A stretch of DNA of 64,000 nt, taken from positions 4,154,001 through 4,218,000 of the forward strand of contig NZ_JARUBP010000001.1 in the NCBI RefSeq assembly GCF_029626225.1, in the 5' to 3' direction. A program made the translations under genes and the position numbers. Shown here one piece after another: positions 32,695 to 43,155 of the stretch; the stretch's first letter is position 1, and each line of letters starts with the position of its first letter. Below the pieces are notes generated by a model that had not been told where the DNA came from, made no database searches, and saw only the letters and a list, made by a program, of their open reading frames with translations. The DNA comes from Asanoa sp. WMMD1127. GTDB lineage: Bacteria; Actinomycetota; Actinomycetes; Mycobacteriales; Micromonosporaceae.

Positions 32695-35600
32695 TCAGGG
32701 TTCGTCGCGGTCGAGCCGTGGCTGGGTCGCGCCGGCGTCGAGCCGTGGGTCGACGGCTCCCTCGACCGGCGCACCCGCCGAGCGGCGCGCCACCTCGACG
32801 ATGTCAGCGGAGGGCTGGGGCAGTCTGCTCTCCTCCGCCGCGCGGCGGCTGTTCTTGGCGGGGATGCGCGGCGCCGGGTGTGTCGTGTCCGGCGGCTCGT
32901 TGCCCGCGGGGTCGCGCCCGAGCGCATCGGCGGTCGGGGCCAGCGTCGGATCGGCGACGCTGCCGTTGGCAGTCGACCGTCCGTTCACGGCGTCATCCGG
33001 GGGTTCGGCGACCGTGGAGCGTGCCGCCTCCGCGGCGTCGGGCCGATCCGGCCCGCCCCAGGGAAGATAGGCCGCCTTCTCGGCAAGTGTCCAGTGCGGA
33101 CGGTCAGCGTCCGGCGCCCCCGACTCGACGAGACCCGCCCGCTCCGCGCCGTTGCCCCGGCCGCCGGCCAGCGTCGGCCGCCGAACCTGCCGGGCCGCCG
33201 TCGCGGCGACCGACTCATCGTCCGTCGCGGTGCCCGCCCGCTCCGCTTCGCGCTCCGCGGGTCCGTTCAGGGCGGCCGCCGGCGGTGCGGGAGCGTTGCC
33301 GTTGACGGCGCGTGAATCGGGGGCGGTTGCCCGCTCGATGGTGGCGCCGCTGCCGACGGCCGTGCGGTCCGCTTCCGGTTCGTGATCGCCGCCGGCGGAC
33401 CCCGGCTTGTCCGCGGTGCGGCCGTTGCCGTTCGGGCGCGCGGCGCTCGCCACGGCGGCCGGCTCGCCCGGGATCGGGTCGAGGAGGCGGCGTTCGGCCT
33501 CCGTCGTGTTCGTGGGGTCCGGTGGCGGCCCCAACCTCGGGAAGCCGCTCACCTTCGTCTCCTGCTTGGGTTGCGCCGGCTCCGGTCGCGCCTCGCGCGC
33601 CAGCGCCCCACCGCGGCCGATCGCGGCCGGCTGACGCAGACGGGCGAACGTTTCGGGATCCTGCGGCCGACCCCACAGCCAGCCCTGCCCGTAGACGACC
33701 CCGAGCGCCTGCAGGACGTCGCGCTGCGCCTGGGTCTGGACGCCCTCGGCGACCACCGTCAGGCCGAGCGCCGAGCTCATCGCGACCACGGCCCGGACGA
33801 TCTCCTCGTCCTCCGGGTTGGTGCCCAGCCCGCCGACGAAGGAGCGGTCGATCTTGACGCCGGTGACCGGGTGGCGGCGGAGGTAGCCCAGCGCGGAGAA
33901 GCCCGTGCCGAAGTCGTCGACGACCAGGCGCACGCCCAGCCCGCGCAGCTCGGCCATCACCTGGTCGGTCACCTGCGACCCGTCGACCATGACCGACTCG
34001 GTGATCTCCAGCATCACCGACGCGCCGTCGAGGCCGTGTTCGACGAGGGCCTCGTTGAGCTCGCCGGGGAGGCGCGGGTCGCGCAGCTGGCGTGGCGAGA
34101 CGTTGATCGACAGCCAGAAGTCCTCGTTGACCACGTCGTCCTTGCGCCACTCGGCGAGCTGGCGCAGCGCCTCGCGCATCACCCACCGGCCCAGGTCGGT
34201 GATCAGCCCGGTCTCCTCGGCGACCGGGATGAACTTCGTAGGCGCGATCGTGCCCTTCGTCGGGTGCTCCCAGCGGATCAACGCCTCGACGCCGGTCAGC
34301 CGGGCGCCACCAAGACGCACGATCGGCTGGTACGCGAGACGGAGCTGATCATGCGCGAGCGCGTGCCGGAGGGCGAGCTCGATGTCGATCCGGTCGCGTA
34401 CCCGGTCGTGCATCGTCGAGTCGAACAGCACCCAGCGGCCGCGCCCTTCGGCCTTCGCCTGGTACATCGCCGTGTCGGCGTCGCGCAGCAACCCTTCGGC
34501 CGTGACCAGCGCGGAACCCGCGGCGTGCGGATCGCGTACACCCTCGTCGTCGGTCTTCGGCAGCGCCGCGGTGACCGAGCCGGCGATGCCGATGGAGCCG
34601 GACACCACCACGTCGGAGGCGGTCGCCTTGAGGGGAAGGGTGAGGCTGGCGAGGATCCGCTCGGCGAGCGCGATGGCGTCGTCGCGGCTGCTCACATGGG
34701 CGATCACGAACTCGTCGCCGCCGACTCGGGCCACCGCGGCGCCGGCCGGCACGGTGCGGCGCAGGCGCCGGGCCACCTCGACGATCACTCGGTCGCCGGC
34801 ATAGTGGCCCCACGAGTCGTTGACCAGCTTGAACCCGTCGAGGTCGAGGAAGAACAACCACAGCGGGCGGTCCGGGTCGCGCGGCTTGGCCAGCGTCTGG
34901 CCGACGTGGTCGACGAGCAGCGCCCGGTTGGGCAGCGCGGTGAGGTGGTCGTGGGTGGCCTGGTACTCGTACTCGCGCTGCGCGGCCGCGTACGCCTGCA
35001 CCGCCGACACCGCCCGCAGCAGCAGCAACGCCACCATCAGCGCGCCGCCGACGGCGAGGACGATCCGGTCGAGCAGGCTCTGGTCGGGGATCGCGGCGAG
35101 CAGGACGAACGGCACCGCCATCGCCGGGATGATCAGTGCGAGCCGGCGCCAGGACCAGGCCTGCACGGGCAGGGGGGTACGGCGGCCGATGTCGCGCATC
35201 GACGGGTGCAGCGCGCACGCGCCGATCAGCACGAAGCCGAACACGAACGGCAGGTCGAACAGCCGGTTGCCGGCCACGGTGCCGTTGACGCCGATGATCG
35301 CGTAGCCGATGTCGCCGGCCAGCAGCAGCACCATCGAGCCGATGAGCATGAGGTAGCTGGGGCCACGGATCGAGGTGGTGAAGGCGACGTTGGCGACCAG
35401 CAGAACCAGCACCAGGTCGAAGATCGGGTAGAGCCCCGCCACGGTCGACACGGCAGCCGACCGGTCGTCTATGCCCGCGGCCGGCACGGAGAACAGCAGC
35501 GCGAATATCAGGCCCGCGCCGAGTCCGATCAGCATCCCGTCGATGACGGCGTGCCGCTTGGGCCCGTGCTTGACGGTGAGGAAGCCGACCAGCGCCGCGA

Positions 35601-35940
35601 ACATCAGCACGTAGCCGGGCACGGTGAAGCCGTCGGCGGTCAGTTGGGCGGCGCCGGGCTGCTCGCTCGACCAGGGCCGCATGATGGCGCCGACGACGAA
35701 GAGCGCGGAGGCGGCCGCGAGCAGCAGCCAGGGCCAGCGCGGTCGGGCGTTGTGGCGACCCGAACCCACGACGAGGGCCCCGGCCGCGCCGGCGCCGACC
35801 ACGGCGAAGATCACGCCGCTCACGGCGGCGCTGTCGAAAATGATGTACGTGATGGCGGCTGCTAACCCGGCCAGGACGAAGACCCAGGCCGGAGATGCGG
35901 AGGCCAGCGTCTTCCGACCGGCCGAGACCGCACGTGGCAT
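32695..35940 (-). CDS. Membrane GGDEF-EAL cyclic-di-GMP signalling protein
   Basis: A 1081-residue protein. The ATG at 35940 follows AGGGGGCGA. Residues 15-325 contain about ten membrane helices. A GGDEF domain lies at about 345-500 with FFLDLDGFKLVND and the intact motif ARVGGDEF near 405; the RxxD inhibitory site upstream is missing. An EAL domain lies at about 520-770 with EALIRWEHP, LSINVSPRQL, LEITESVM, VVDDFGTGFSALGY, VKIDRSFV and VVAEGVQ. All metal and catalytic residues appear present, so phosphodiesterase activity is likely. Residues 780-1081 are a low-complexity, probably disordered Ala/Pro/Glu-rich tail. Which activity dominates cannot be told. Confidence 0.9.
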   Translation of the reverse strand: MPRAVSAGRKTLASASPAWVFVLAGLAAAITYIIFDSAAVSGVIFAVVGAGAAGALVVGSGRHNARPRWPWLLLAAASALFVVGAIMRPWSSEQPGAAQLTADGFTVPGYVLMFAALVGFLTVKHGPKRHAVIDGMLIGLGAGLIFALLFSVPAAGIDDRSAAVSTVAGLYPIFDLVLVLLVANVAFTTSIRGPSYLMLIGSMVLLLAGDIGYAIIGVNGTVAGNRLFDLPFVFGFVLIGACALHPSMRDIGRRTPLPVQAWSWRRLALIIPAMAVPFVLLAAIPDQSLLDRIVLAVGGALMVALLLLRAVSAVQAYAAAQREYEYQATHDHLTALPNRALLVDHVGQTLAKPRDPDRPLWLFFLDLDGFKLVNDSWGHYAGDRVIVEVARRLRRTVPAGAAVARVGGDEFVIAHVSSRDDAIALAERILASLTLPLKATASDVVVSGSIGIAGSVTAALPKTDDEGVRDPHAAGSALVTAEGLLRDADTAMYQAKAEGRGRWVLFDSTMHDRVRDRIDIELALRHALAHDQLRLAYQPIVRLGGARLTGVEALIRWEHPTKGTIAPTKFIPVAEETGLITDLGRWVMREALRQLAEWRKDDVVNEDFWLSINVSPRQLRDPRLPGELNEALVEHGLDGASVMLEITESVMVDGSQVTDQVMAELRGLGVRLVVDDFGTGFSALGYLRRHPVTGVKIDRSFVGGLGTNPEDEEIVRAVVAMSSALGLTVVAEGVQTQAQRDVLQALGVVYGQGWLWGRPQDPETFARLRQPAAIGRGGALAREARPEPAQPKQETKVSGFPRLGPPPDPTNTTEAERRLLDPIPGEPAAVASAARPNGNGRTADKPGSAGGDHEPEADRTAVGSGATIERATAPDSRAVNGNAPAPPAAALNGPAEREAERAGTATDDESVAATAARQVRRPTLAGGRGNGAERAGLVESGAPDADRPHWTLAEKAAYLPWGGPDRPDAAEAARSTVAEPPDDAVNGRSTANGSVADPTLAPTADALGRDPAGNEPPDTTHPAPRIPAKNSRRAAEESRLPQPSADIVEVARRSAGAPVEGAVDPRLDAGATQPRLDRDEP

Positions 35941-36371
35941 TTCATCGCCCCCTGCGCGGCTTCCGGCGACGTTTCCCAGCGAACCACGACTGTAGCAGGA
36001 TCGATCGGCGTTAAGTGACTGTTCTTCGCGTTTGTCAGACGGATTGACATTGCCGCGTCGAATTGACTGGAACGAAAGCCTGATCGGTCCCATCAGGAGG
36101 ACCCAAACAGGACGGTAGACGAGCGTAGTTGCGTACTGGGCAAGGCCGGGATCATGGTTCCCGCTGTGGTTCGGGTGGTCGCCGTTCAGGCTGTTGGCGC
36201 GCGTGGTTGAGGCAATCCAACTGGCCACTGATCCCACGTGGACTGTGTTCACGCACCGTAAGCAAAGGCAGGTAGCTCCTCGGTATGCCCGCTAAGTTAA
36301 TCGGCAGTAACCTCGGCCGACTGATACCGGACGTTTGTTGTTGCCACACTGCGGCGATTGCGGGCCCGAGC
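35941..36371. other. Non-coding gap upstream of the GGDEF-EAL gene
   Basis: These 431 bp are noticeably less GC-rich than the surroundings and show no coding frame. They include the 5' leader of the GGDEF-EAL gene, with TACAGT about 55 bp ahead of its start as a possible -10. No riboswitch could be folded with confidence. Confidence 0.5.
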
Positions 36372-37004
36372 TCAGATCGGGTGCGCGGCGGCAGCCGGGT
36401 CGTCGTCCGTCCTCACTGGATGCCTGACCAGGTCCGCGATGGCCGAGGTGCTAGGCGCCGCGTCCAACGCCTCCAAGGTCCCGCCGGTGTTGAGCCAGCG
36501 TTGCGCGGCGCGGGCGTCGCCGCCCGCGGGCAGCGTCCCGGCGATCAGCATCGGCAGGAACGCGGCATAGCGCGGCACCATGTGCGCCGGGAACCGATGC
36601 GGTATCCGGGCGACCGCGGTCGCCACGCGGATCGCGTGCTCGTTGCCCGGCGGCACGCCCGGCCGGTCCGTCTCGGCGGCGAGCCAGCGCCAGTCGTGCG
36701 CGGCCGTGCAGTCGAGGCAGCTCTCCGGCCCGGCGCCCAACCCGCCGGCCGCGCCGCAGCTCAGGCACGGGGAGAGGCCGAGCGCGGCGTCGTAGACCCG
36801 CCAGTCCACGCCCCGCGGATCCGCGACCACCGTCGCCGCGAACGCCGGCACGTCAGCGTCGGCGACGCCGTATTCACGTCGGGCGGCGCGCCACGCGACC
36901 CGCAGGTCGTCGTCGAGCCAGCGCAGGCAGGTGGCGCACGACGGCGCCCGCGCCGGGCGGCGCCAGCCGCACTCCGCGCAGCGGGGCAGCTGGCGGAGGT
37001 CCAT
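36372..37004 (-). CDS. Protein with four CxxC zinc-ribbon half-sites, unknown function
   Basis: A 210-residue protein I do not recognise. Four CxxC pairs are visible: CAEC and CATC near residues 9-26, and CLSC and CLDC near 80-99, consistent with two zinc ribbons. Between them is a helical segment (RWLDDDLRVAWRAARREYG). After residue 105 a helical region follows (NEHAIRVATAVARIPHRF, then RYAAFLPMLIAGTLPAGG). There is no signal peptide, so it is probably cytosolic and may bind nucleic acid or protein. It is divergent from the small SDR gene with 65 bp between starts. Confidence 0.7.
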   Translation of the reverse strand: MDLRQLPRCAECGWRRPARAPSCATCLRWLDDDLRVAWRAARREYGVADADVPAFAATVVADPRGVDWRVYDAALGLSPCLSCGAAGGLGAGPESCLDCTAAHDWRWLAAETDRPGVPPGNEHAIRVATAVARIPHRFPAHMVPRYAAFLPMLIAGTLPAGGDARAAQRWLNTGGTLEALDAAPSTSAIADLVRHPVRTDDDPAAAAHPI

Positions 37005-37069
37005 GCGGCGATGATGGCAGAGTCGGCGGGGGCCGGTTCAACTGGTTTTCCCTCGGGGAGGAGGCGGAC

Positions 37070-37678
37070 GTGAAGGTGATCCTGGTCGGCGGTGGGGACG
37101 TCGGCGCTGGGGTGCGGCAGACGTTGGAGCAGCACGGCTACGAGGTGGTGACCGTCGGCCGCACGTCCGGCGGGCATCAGGCCGACCTCACCGACAAGGC
37201 GAGCCTGGACGCGTTGTTCGCCCGGCTGACGCCGTTCGACGCCGTCGCGAGCGCGGCCGGTCAGGTGTTCGGCGGGCCGCTCGGCGAGGCCAGTGACGAG
37301 CAGTGGGCCAAGTCGATCGCGAGCAAGGGCATGGGCCAGATCAACCTGGTACGCGCGGCGTTGCCCCACATCAACGACCGCGGCTCGTTCACGCTGATCT
37401 CGGGGGTGCTGGCCGACGAGTACACGGCCAACAGCACGCTCGGCAGCACCGTCAACCACATGGTCGAAGGCTTCGTGCGGGCCGCGGCCAACGAGTTGCC
37501 CCGCGGCCTGCGGATCAACTGCGTGAGCCCCACGGTGCTGACCGAGTCGGCGCACTACCACGCGTCGTTCCCAGGCTTCGCCACCGTGCCGGCGGCAGAG
37601 GTCGGCCTCGCCTATCTCCGCGCGATCGCCAACCCGATCACCGGCCGCATCCTCAAACTCCACAAAACCAACTCGTAA
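37070..37678 (+). CDS. Short-chain dehydrogenase/reductase
   Basis: A 202-residue classical-type SDR, shorter than the usual 250. The nucleotide-binding start is VILVGGGDVGAG (a variant of TGxxxGxG). VASAAGQVFGG near 63 corresponds to NNAG. The catalytic region has LISGVLADEYTANSTLGSTV, where the usual YxxxK is not intact (Ser and a possible Tyr remain, but Lys is missing), then LRINCVSPTVLTES. The degenerate active site suggests altered activity or a binding role. GGGGAGGAGG precedes the GTG start. It is divergent from the zinc-ribbon gene and has no operon partner. Confidence 0.8.
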   Translation: MKVILVGGGDVGAGVRQTLEQHGYEVVTVGRTSGGHQADLTDKASLDALFARLTPFDAVASAAGQVFGGPLGEASDEQWAKSIASKGMGQINLVRAALPHINDRGSFTLISGVLADEYTANSTLGSTVNHMVEGFVRAAANELPRGLRINCVSPTVLTESAHYHASFPGFATVPAAEVGLAYLRAIANPITGRILKLHKTNS

Positions 37679-37794
37679 GCCGGCCGCTCAGAGCTGCGGT
37701 GCCGACCAAAGCGGCCCACGACCGCCACCGGACGGCGGGTCTGCCCGAATACGGCAGCGGTATGCGGCCCGAGACCGGCGGCTGTCCGGCTACG

Positions 37795-38112
37795 ACGGAC
37801 GGTCCCCGCCCGGCAGCGGGGCTGGCCAGCTATGACGGCGGTATCCGGGACGGTCCCGCCCGGCCGCTGCTGTCCGGCGACGACGGACGGTCCCCGCCCG
37901 GCAGCGGGACTGGCCAGCTACAACGCCGGTATCCGGGACGGTCCCGCCCGGCCGCTGCTGTCCGGCCAGGACGGACGGTCCCCGCCCGGCAGCGGGGCTG
38001 GCCAGATACGGCGCCGGTATCCGGGACGGTCCCACCCGGCCGCTGCTGTCCGGCCAGGACGGACGGTCCCCGCCTGGCAGCGGGACTGGCCAGCTGCGAC
38101 GCCGGTATCCGG
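37795..38112. repeat. About 88-bp tandem repeat, four copies
   Basis: CGGTCCCCGCC recurs at 37801, 37889, 37976 and 38064, giving a period of 87-88 bp; the last copy is incomplete. Each unit contains two short inverted repeats, CCCCG...CGGGG and GGGAC-G-GTCCC, and the copies differ by only a few bases. The array fills the gap between the SDR gene and ligA; no coding function is apparent. Confidence 0.85.
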
Positions 38113-38161
38113 ACGCCACCAGACGACAGACCGGACTCCGTCTTGGCGCCGCGGGGCGCCC

Positions 38162-40348
<2,187 letters not shown>

Positions 40349-41113
40349 TCAGGCGGTGTCGCGGCGCACGGCGCACGCCCGCAGGGCCCGCAAGAAGTCG
40401 ATCTTGCGGAAGCCGGGCCAGTAGACGTCGCAGAAATAGAGCTCCGAGAACGCCGACTGCCACAGCAGGAAGCCCGACATCCGCCGCTCGCCGCTCGTCC
40501 GGATGACCAGGTCGGGGTTCGGCAGCCCGCTGGTGTAGAGGTGCAGGTCGATGTCCTCGGGGGAGAACGTGGTCGCCAGCGCCGATGCCGACGCCCCGGA
40601 CGCCGCCGCGGCGACCAGCCGCCGCCGCACCGCCTCGACCACCTCACCGCGGCCGTCGTAGCCGATCGCCACCGTCAGCGTCCACGGCCGGTCCGCGGTC
40701 GCCGCCTCGGCCTCCTTGAGCGCCAGCCGGGTCGAGTCCGGCAGCACGTCGACCCGCCCGGCCACCCGCACCCGCCACGGGCTCGACGGCCGGGCCAACC
40801 GCTCCCGGCACGCGTCCTCGATCAGCCGCAACAGCCCGTCGACCTCGCCGGCGCCGCGCTTGCGCAGGTTGTCGACGGACGCGGCGTACACCGTCACGCA
40901 CTCGATGCCCAGCTCACCGCACCAGCCCAGGACGCGGTCGAGGTGCTCGGCGCCGTGCCGGTGGCCGGTGCTGGCGTCCGCGTACCCCATCTGGCGGGCC
41001 CATCGCCGGTTGCCGTCCGTGACGATCGCGACGTGTCGGGGCACCGAGGTCAGCGACCGTCGAAGCCGGTGCGCGTAGACGCGCTCCAGGACCCGGCGCA
41101 GCGACATGATCAT
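40349..41113 (-). CDS. cis-Prenyltransferase (undecaprenyl diphosphate synthase family)
   Basis: A 254-residue UppS-family enzyme that condenses isopentenyl diphosphate onto an allylic primer to make a Z-polyprenyl diphosphate. The diphosphate loop VAIVTDGNRRWA (catalytic Asp) is near 30, TGHRHGAEHL near 49 and the VYAASVDNLRKR loop near 75. The C-terminal signature is RTSGERRMSGFLLWQSAFSE near 195-215, with FCDVYWPGF following. The usual SNFxxRP positions are altered to VDNLRKR, so chain length may differ from C55. It sits alone, divergent from the NAD(P)-binding gene. Confidence 0.88.
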   Translation of the reverse strand: MIMSLRRVLERVYAHRLRRSLTSVPRHVAIVTDGNRRWARQMGYADASTGHRHGAEHLDRVLGWCGELGIECVTVYAASVDNLRKRGAGEVDGLLRLIEDACRERLARPSSPWRVRVAGRVDVLPDSTRLALKEAEAATADRPWTLTVAIGYDGRGEVVEAVRRRLVAAAASGASASALATTFSPEDIDLHLYTSGLPNPDLVIRTSGERRMSGFLLWQSAFSELYFCDVYWPGFRKIDFLRALRACAVRRDTA

Positions 41114-41188
41114 GCCCGATCAAACCACGAACCCGCCGGCAGCGCGGCTCCGACCGGCAAAATGAGGACAACGGACGGGGGTACGCGC

Positions 41189-41938
41189 ATGCGAGTGGCA
41201 GTCATCGGCGGGACCGGACTGGTCGGGCGGCACGTGGTGGACGTGCTGCGGGCCACGGGGCACGACCCGGTCGCGGTGTCCCGCGGGTCGGGCGTCGACG
41301 TGAGCACCGGCGCCGGGCTCGACGACGCGCTCGCCGGGGCCGCCGCCGTGGTCGACGCGGTCAGCTTCGAGGCCGCCGACCGCGCCGCGGCCGAACGCTT
41401 CTTCTCCGCGGCGACCGAGAACCTGCTGGCGGCCGAGCAGCGGGCCGGCGTCGGCCACCACGTGCTGCTGTCGATCGTCGGCCTCGACCGGGTCGAGGGC
41501 AACCCGCACTACGCGGGCAAACGGATCCAGGAGGCCCTGGTCAGCGACGGCGCGATCCCGTGGACGATCGTCGCGGCTACCCAGTTCTTCGACTTCGGCG
41601 CCCAGCTCGCGGGCTGGACGAGGACCGGCGACGCCGCGGTGGTGCCGCCGCTGCTCGTGCGGCCGGTCGCGGTCGCCGACGTGGCCGGCCTGCTGGCCGA
41701 GGTGGCGGTGGGCAAGCCGCTGGGCCGCACGGTCCAGATCGCCGGCCCCGAGACGCACGACCTGGTCGACATGGCCCGGCGCACGCTCGACGCCCGCGGC
41801 GAGGCGGTCCGGCTGATCGCGAGCTGGGACGACAGCCCGCTCGGCGTGGAGATGGCGGGCAACGTGCTGCTGCCCGACGACGGCGCCCGGATCGCGCCGA
41901 CGACGTTCGAGACCTGGCTGGCCGCGCAGCGGGGCTGA
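41189..41938 (+). CDS. NAD(P)-binding atypical SDR (NmrA-like)
   Basis: A 249-residue Rossmann protein. The N-terminal motif VAVIGGTGLVGRHVVDVL is the GGTGxxG form of atypical SDR/NmrA-like proteins. HVLLSIVGLDRV near 91 and HYAGKRIQEALV near 107 correspond to the active-site strand and the YxxxK region (Tyr-Ala-Gly-Lys). Such proteins are often NAD(P)H sensors, epimerase-like enzymes or quinone reductases; the substrate is unknown. GGGGG lies about seven bases before the ATG. It is followed after 32 bp by the acyltransferase-3 gene on the same strand. Confidence 0.85.
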   Translation: MRVAVIGGTGLVGRHVVDVLRATGHDPVAVSRGSGVDVSTGAGLDDALAGAAAVVDAVSFEAADRAAAERFFSAATENLLAAEQRAGVGHHVLLSIVGLDRVEGNPHYAGKRIQEALVSDGAIPWTIVAATQFFDFGAQLAGWTRTGDAAVVPPLLVRPVAVADVAGLLAEVAVGKPLGRTVQIAGPETHDLVDMARRTLDARGEAVRLIASWDDSPLGVEMAGNVLLPDDGARIAPTTFETWLAAQRG

Positions 41939-41970
41939 CGCCGTGCCGGCCCGGCTGCCATCCTGGACCG

Positions 41971-43152
41971 GTGACGCCGGACACCGCACCGAAGCCCACA
42001 ATAGACAGACGGCCCGAGCTCGACGCGATCCGCACGTTCGTCGTGGTCGGGCTGATCTTCTTCCACGCCGGGCTGGTCTTCGACGAGTCCGACGACTTCT
42101 ACGTCAAGAACGCCGACACCACCAGCGTCACGACCGTCATCGCCGGTTTCGCGGTGGTCTGGGCGATGCCGGCCCTGTTCCTGATCGCCGGCTTCGGGTC
42201 GTGGCACTCGATGCGCCGCCGCGGCCCGGGTGGCTTCGCCCGCGAGCGGCTCCAGCGCCTCGGCGTGCCGCTGCTCGTCGCGATCCTGACCTTTCTGCCG
42301 GTGCCGGTCTGGCTGCGGCTCAAGGCGGCCGACGCCGGCTACGACGAGAGCTATCTCCACTTCCTGCCCAAGTTCTACGACGTGCGCCTCGACCTGGCCG
42401 ACTTCCCGTTCGTGGTGGGCGGCGAATACTTCGAGACCGGGCACCTCTGGTTCGTCGTCCTGCTGCTGGCCTTCTCGTTGCTGCTGGCCGCGTTCATCCG
42501 GTGGGCGCCGGGCCACGAGCCGCTGGCGCGGGCGGTCGGCCACCGCGGGGTCGTGCTGCTGCCGGCCGCCGCGACCTCGGCCATCTGCGCGTTCGTCGGC
42601 ATGGAGGAGTCGTTCGCCGGCTGGAGCCGCTGGGCGTACCTGCTGTTCTTCGTGTCCGGGTTCCTGCTCGCCTCGGACGAGCGGTTCCGGCTGGCGATGC
42701 GGCGCGACGCCGTGCTGGCGGCGGTGGTCGGCGGGGTGGTCTTCGCCGTCACGGGCCCGGTGCTGCTGACCGCCGGCGACGACCCGTTCACCGCGATGAC
42801 CGCCCACGCGATCGTGGCCCGGGCCCTCTTCGGCCTCGCCGGTTGGTGCCTGGTGGTCGCGATCCTCGGCCTGCTCGACCGCCGCAATGCCGGCCGCCAC
42901 AACGCCGGCAAAGCCCCGACGACGAAGGACCGGCGCGTCTACTACTACCTCGCGCTCGGCGCCCTGCCGATCTATGTGCTGCACCAGCCGATCGTCGTGG
43001 CCGTCGCCTACGGCGTGGTGCGGTGGGACGCGCCGATCCTCGTCAAATACGTGGCGATCGTCGCCGCGTCCCTCGCGCTGACCCTGGCGGCCTACGAGTT
43101 CCTCGTCCGCCGCACCAGGCTGACGCGCTACCTCTTCGGCATGCGCGACTGA
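41971..43152 (+). CDS. Acyltransferase-3 family membrane protein
   Basis: A 393-residue integral membrane protein with ten or so helices, of the acyltransferase-3/OpgC-like family that transfers acyl groups onto extracellular sugars or polymers. The family N-terminus RRPELDAIRTFVVVGLIFFH near residues 11-30 includes the catalytic-type Arg and His. FLIAGFGSWHSMRRRGPGGF near 74 is the conserved first cytosolic loop, and YVLHQPIVVAVAY near 335 is the usual late-helix motif. The GTG at 41971 is used. It is convergent with the ABC permease gene, with a 3-bp gap. The acceptor is unknown. Confidence 0.85.
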   Translation: MTPDTAPKPTIDRRPELDAIRTFVVVGLIFFHAGLVFDESDDFYVKNADTTSVTTVIAGFAVVWAMPALFLIAGFGSWHSMRRRGPGGFARERLQRLGVPLLVAILTFLPVPVWLRLKAADAGYDESYLHFLPKFYDVRLDLADFPFVVGGEYFETGHLWFVVLLLAFSLLLAAFIRWAPGHEPLARAVGHRGVVLLPAAATSAICAFVGMEESFAGWSRWAYLLFFVSGFLLASDERFRLAMRRDAVLAAVVGGVVFAVTGPVLLTAGDDPFTAMTAHAIVARALFGLAGWCLVVAILGLLDRRNAGRHNAGKAPTTKDRRVYYYLALGALPIYVLHQPIVVAVAYGVVRWDAPILVKYVAIVAASLALTLAAYEFLVRRTRLTRYLFGMRD

Positions 43153-43155
43153 AAA

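Noticed and set aside
35941-36060. Cyclic-di-GMP riboswitch in the GGDEF-EAL leader
   Set aside because: GGAAAC-like stretches were seen, but I could not build the conserved GEMM core or its tetraloop receptor, so it stays unassigned.
36285-36345. tRNA-like segment near the zinc-ribbon gene
   Set aside because: GGTAGCTC and related strings occur, but no cloverleaf with acceptor and T arms could be folded.
37795-38112. CRISPR or coding repeat protein
   Set aside because: Units are contiguous without spacers and the 87-88 bp period is not constant or a multiple of three, so neither explanation fits.
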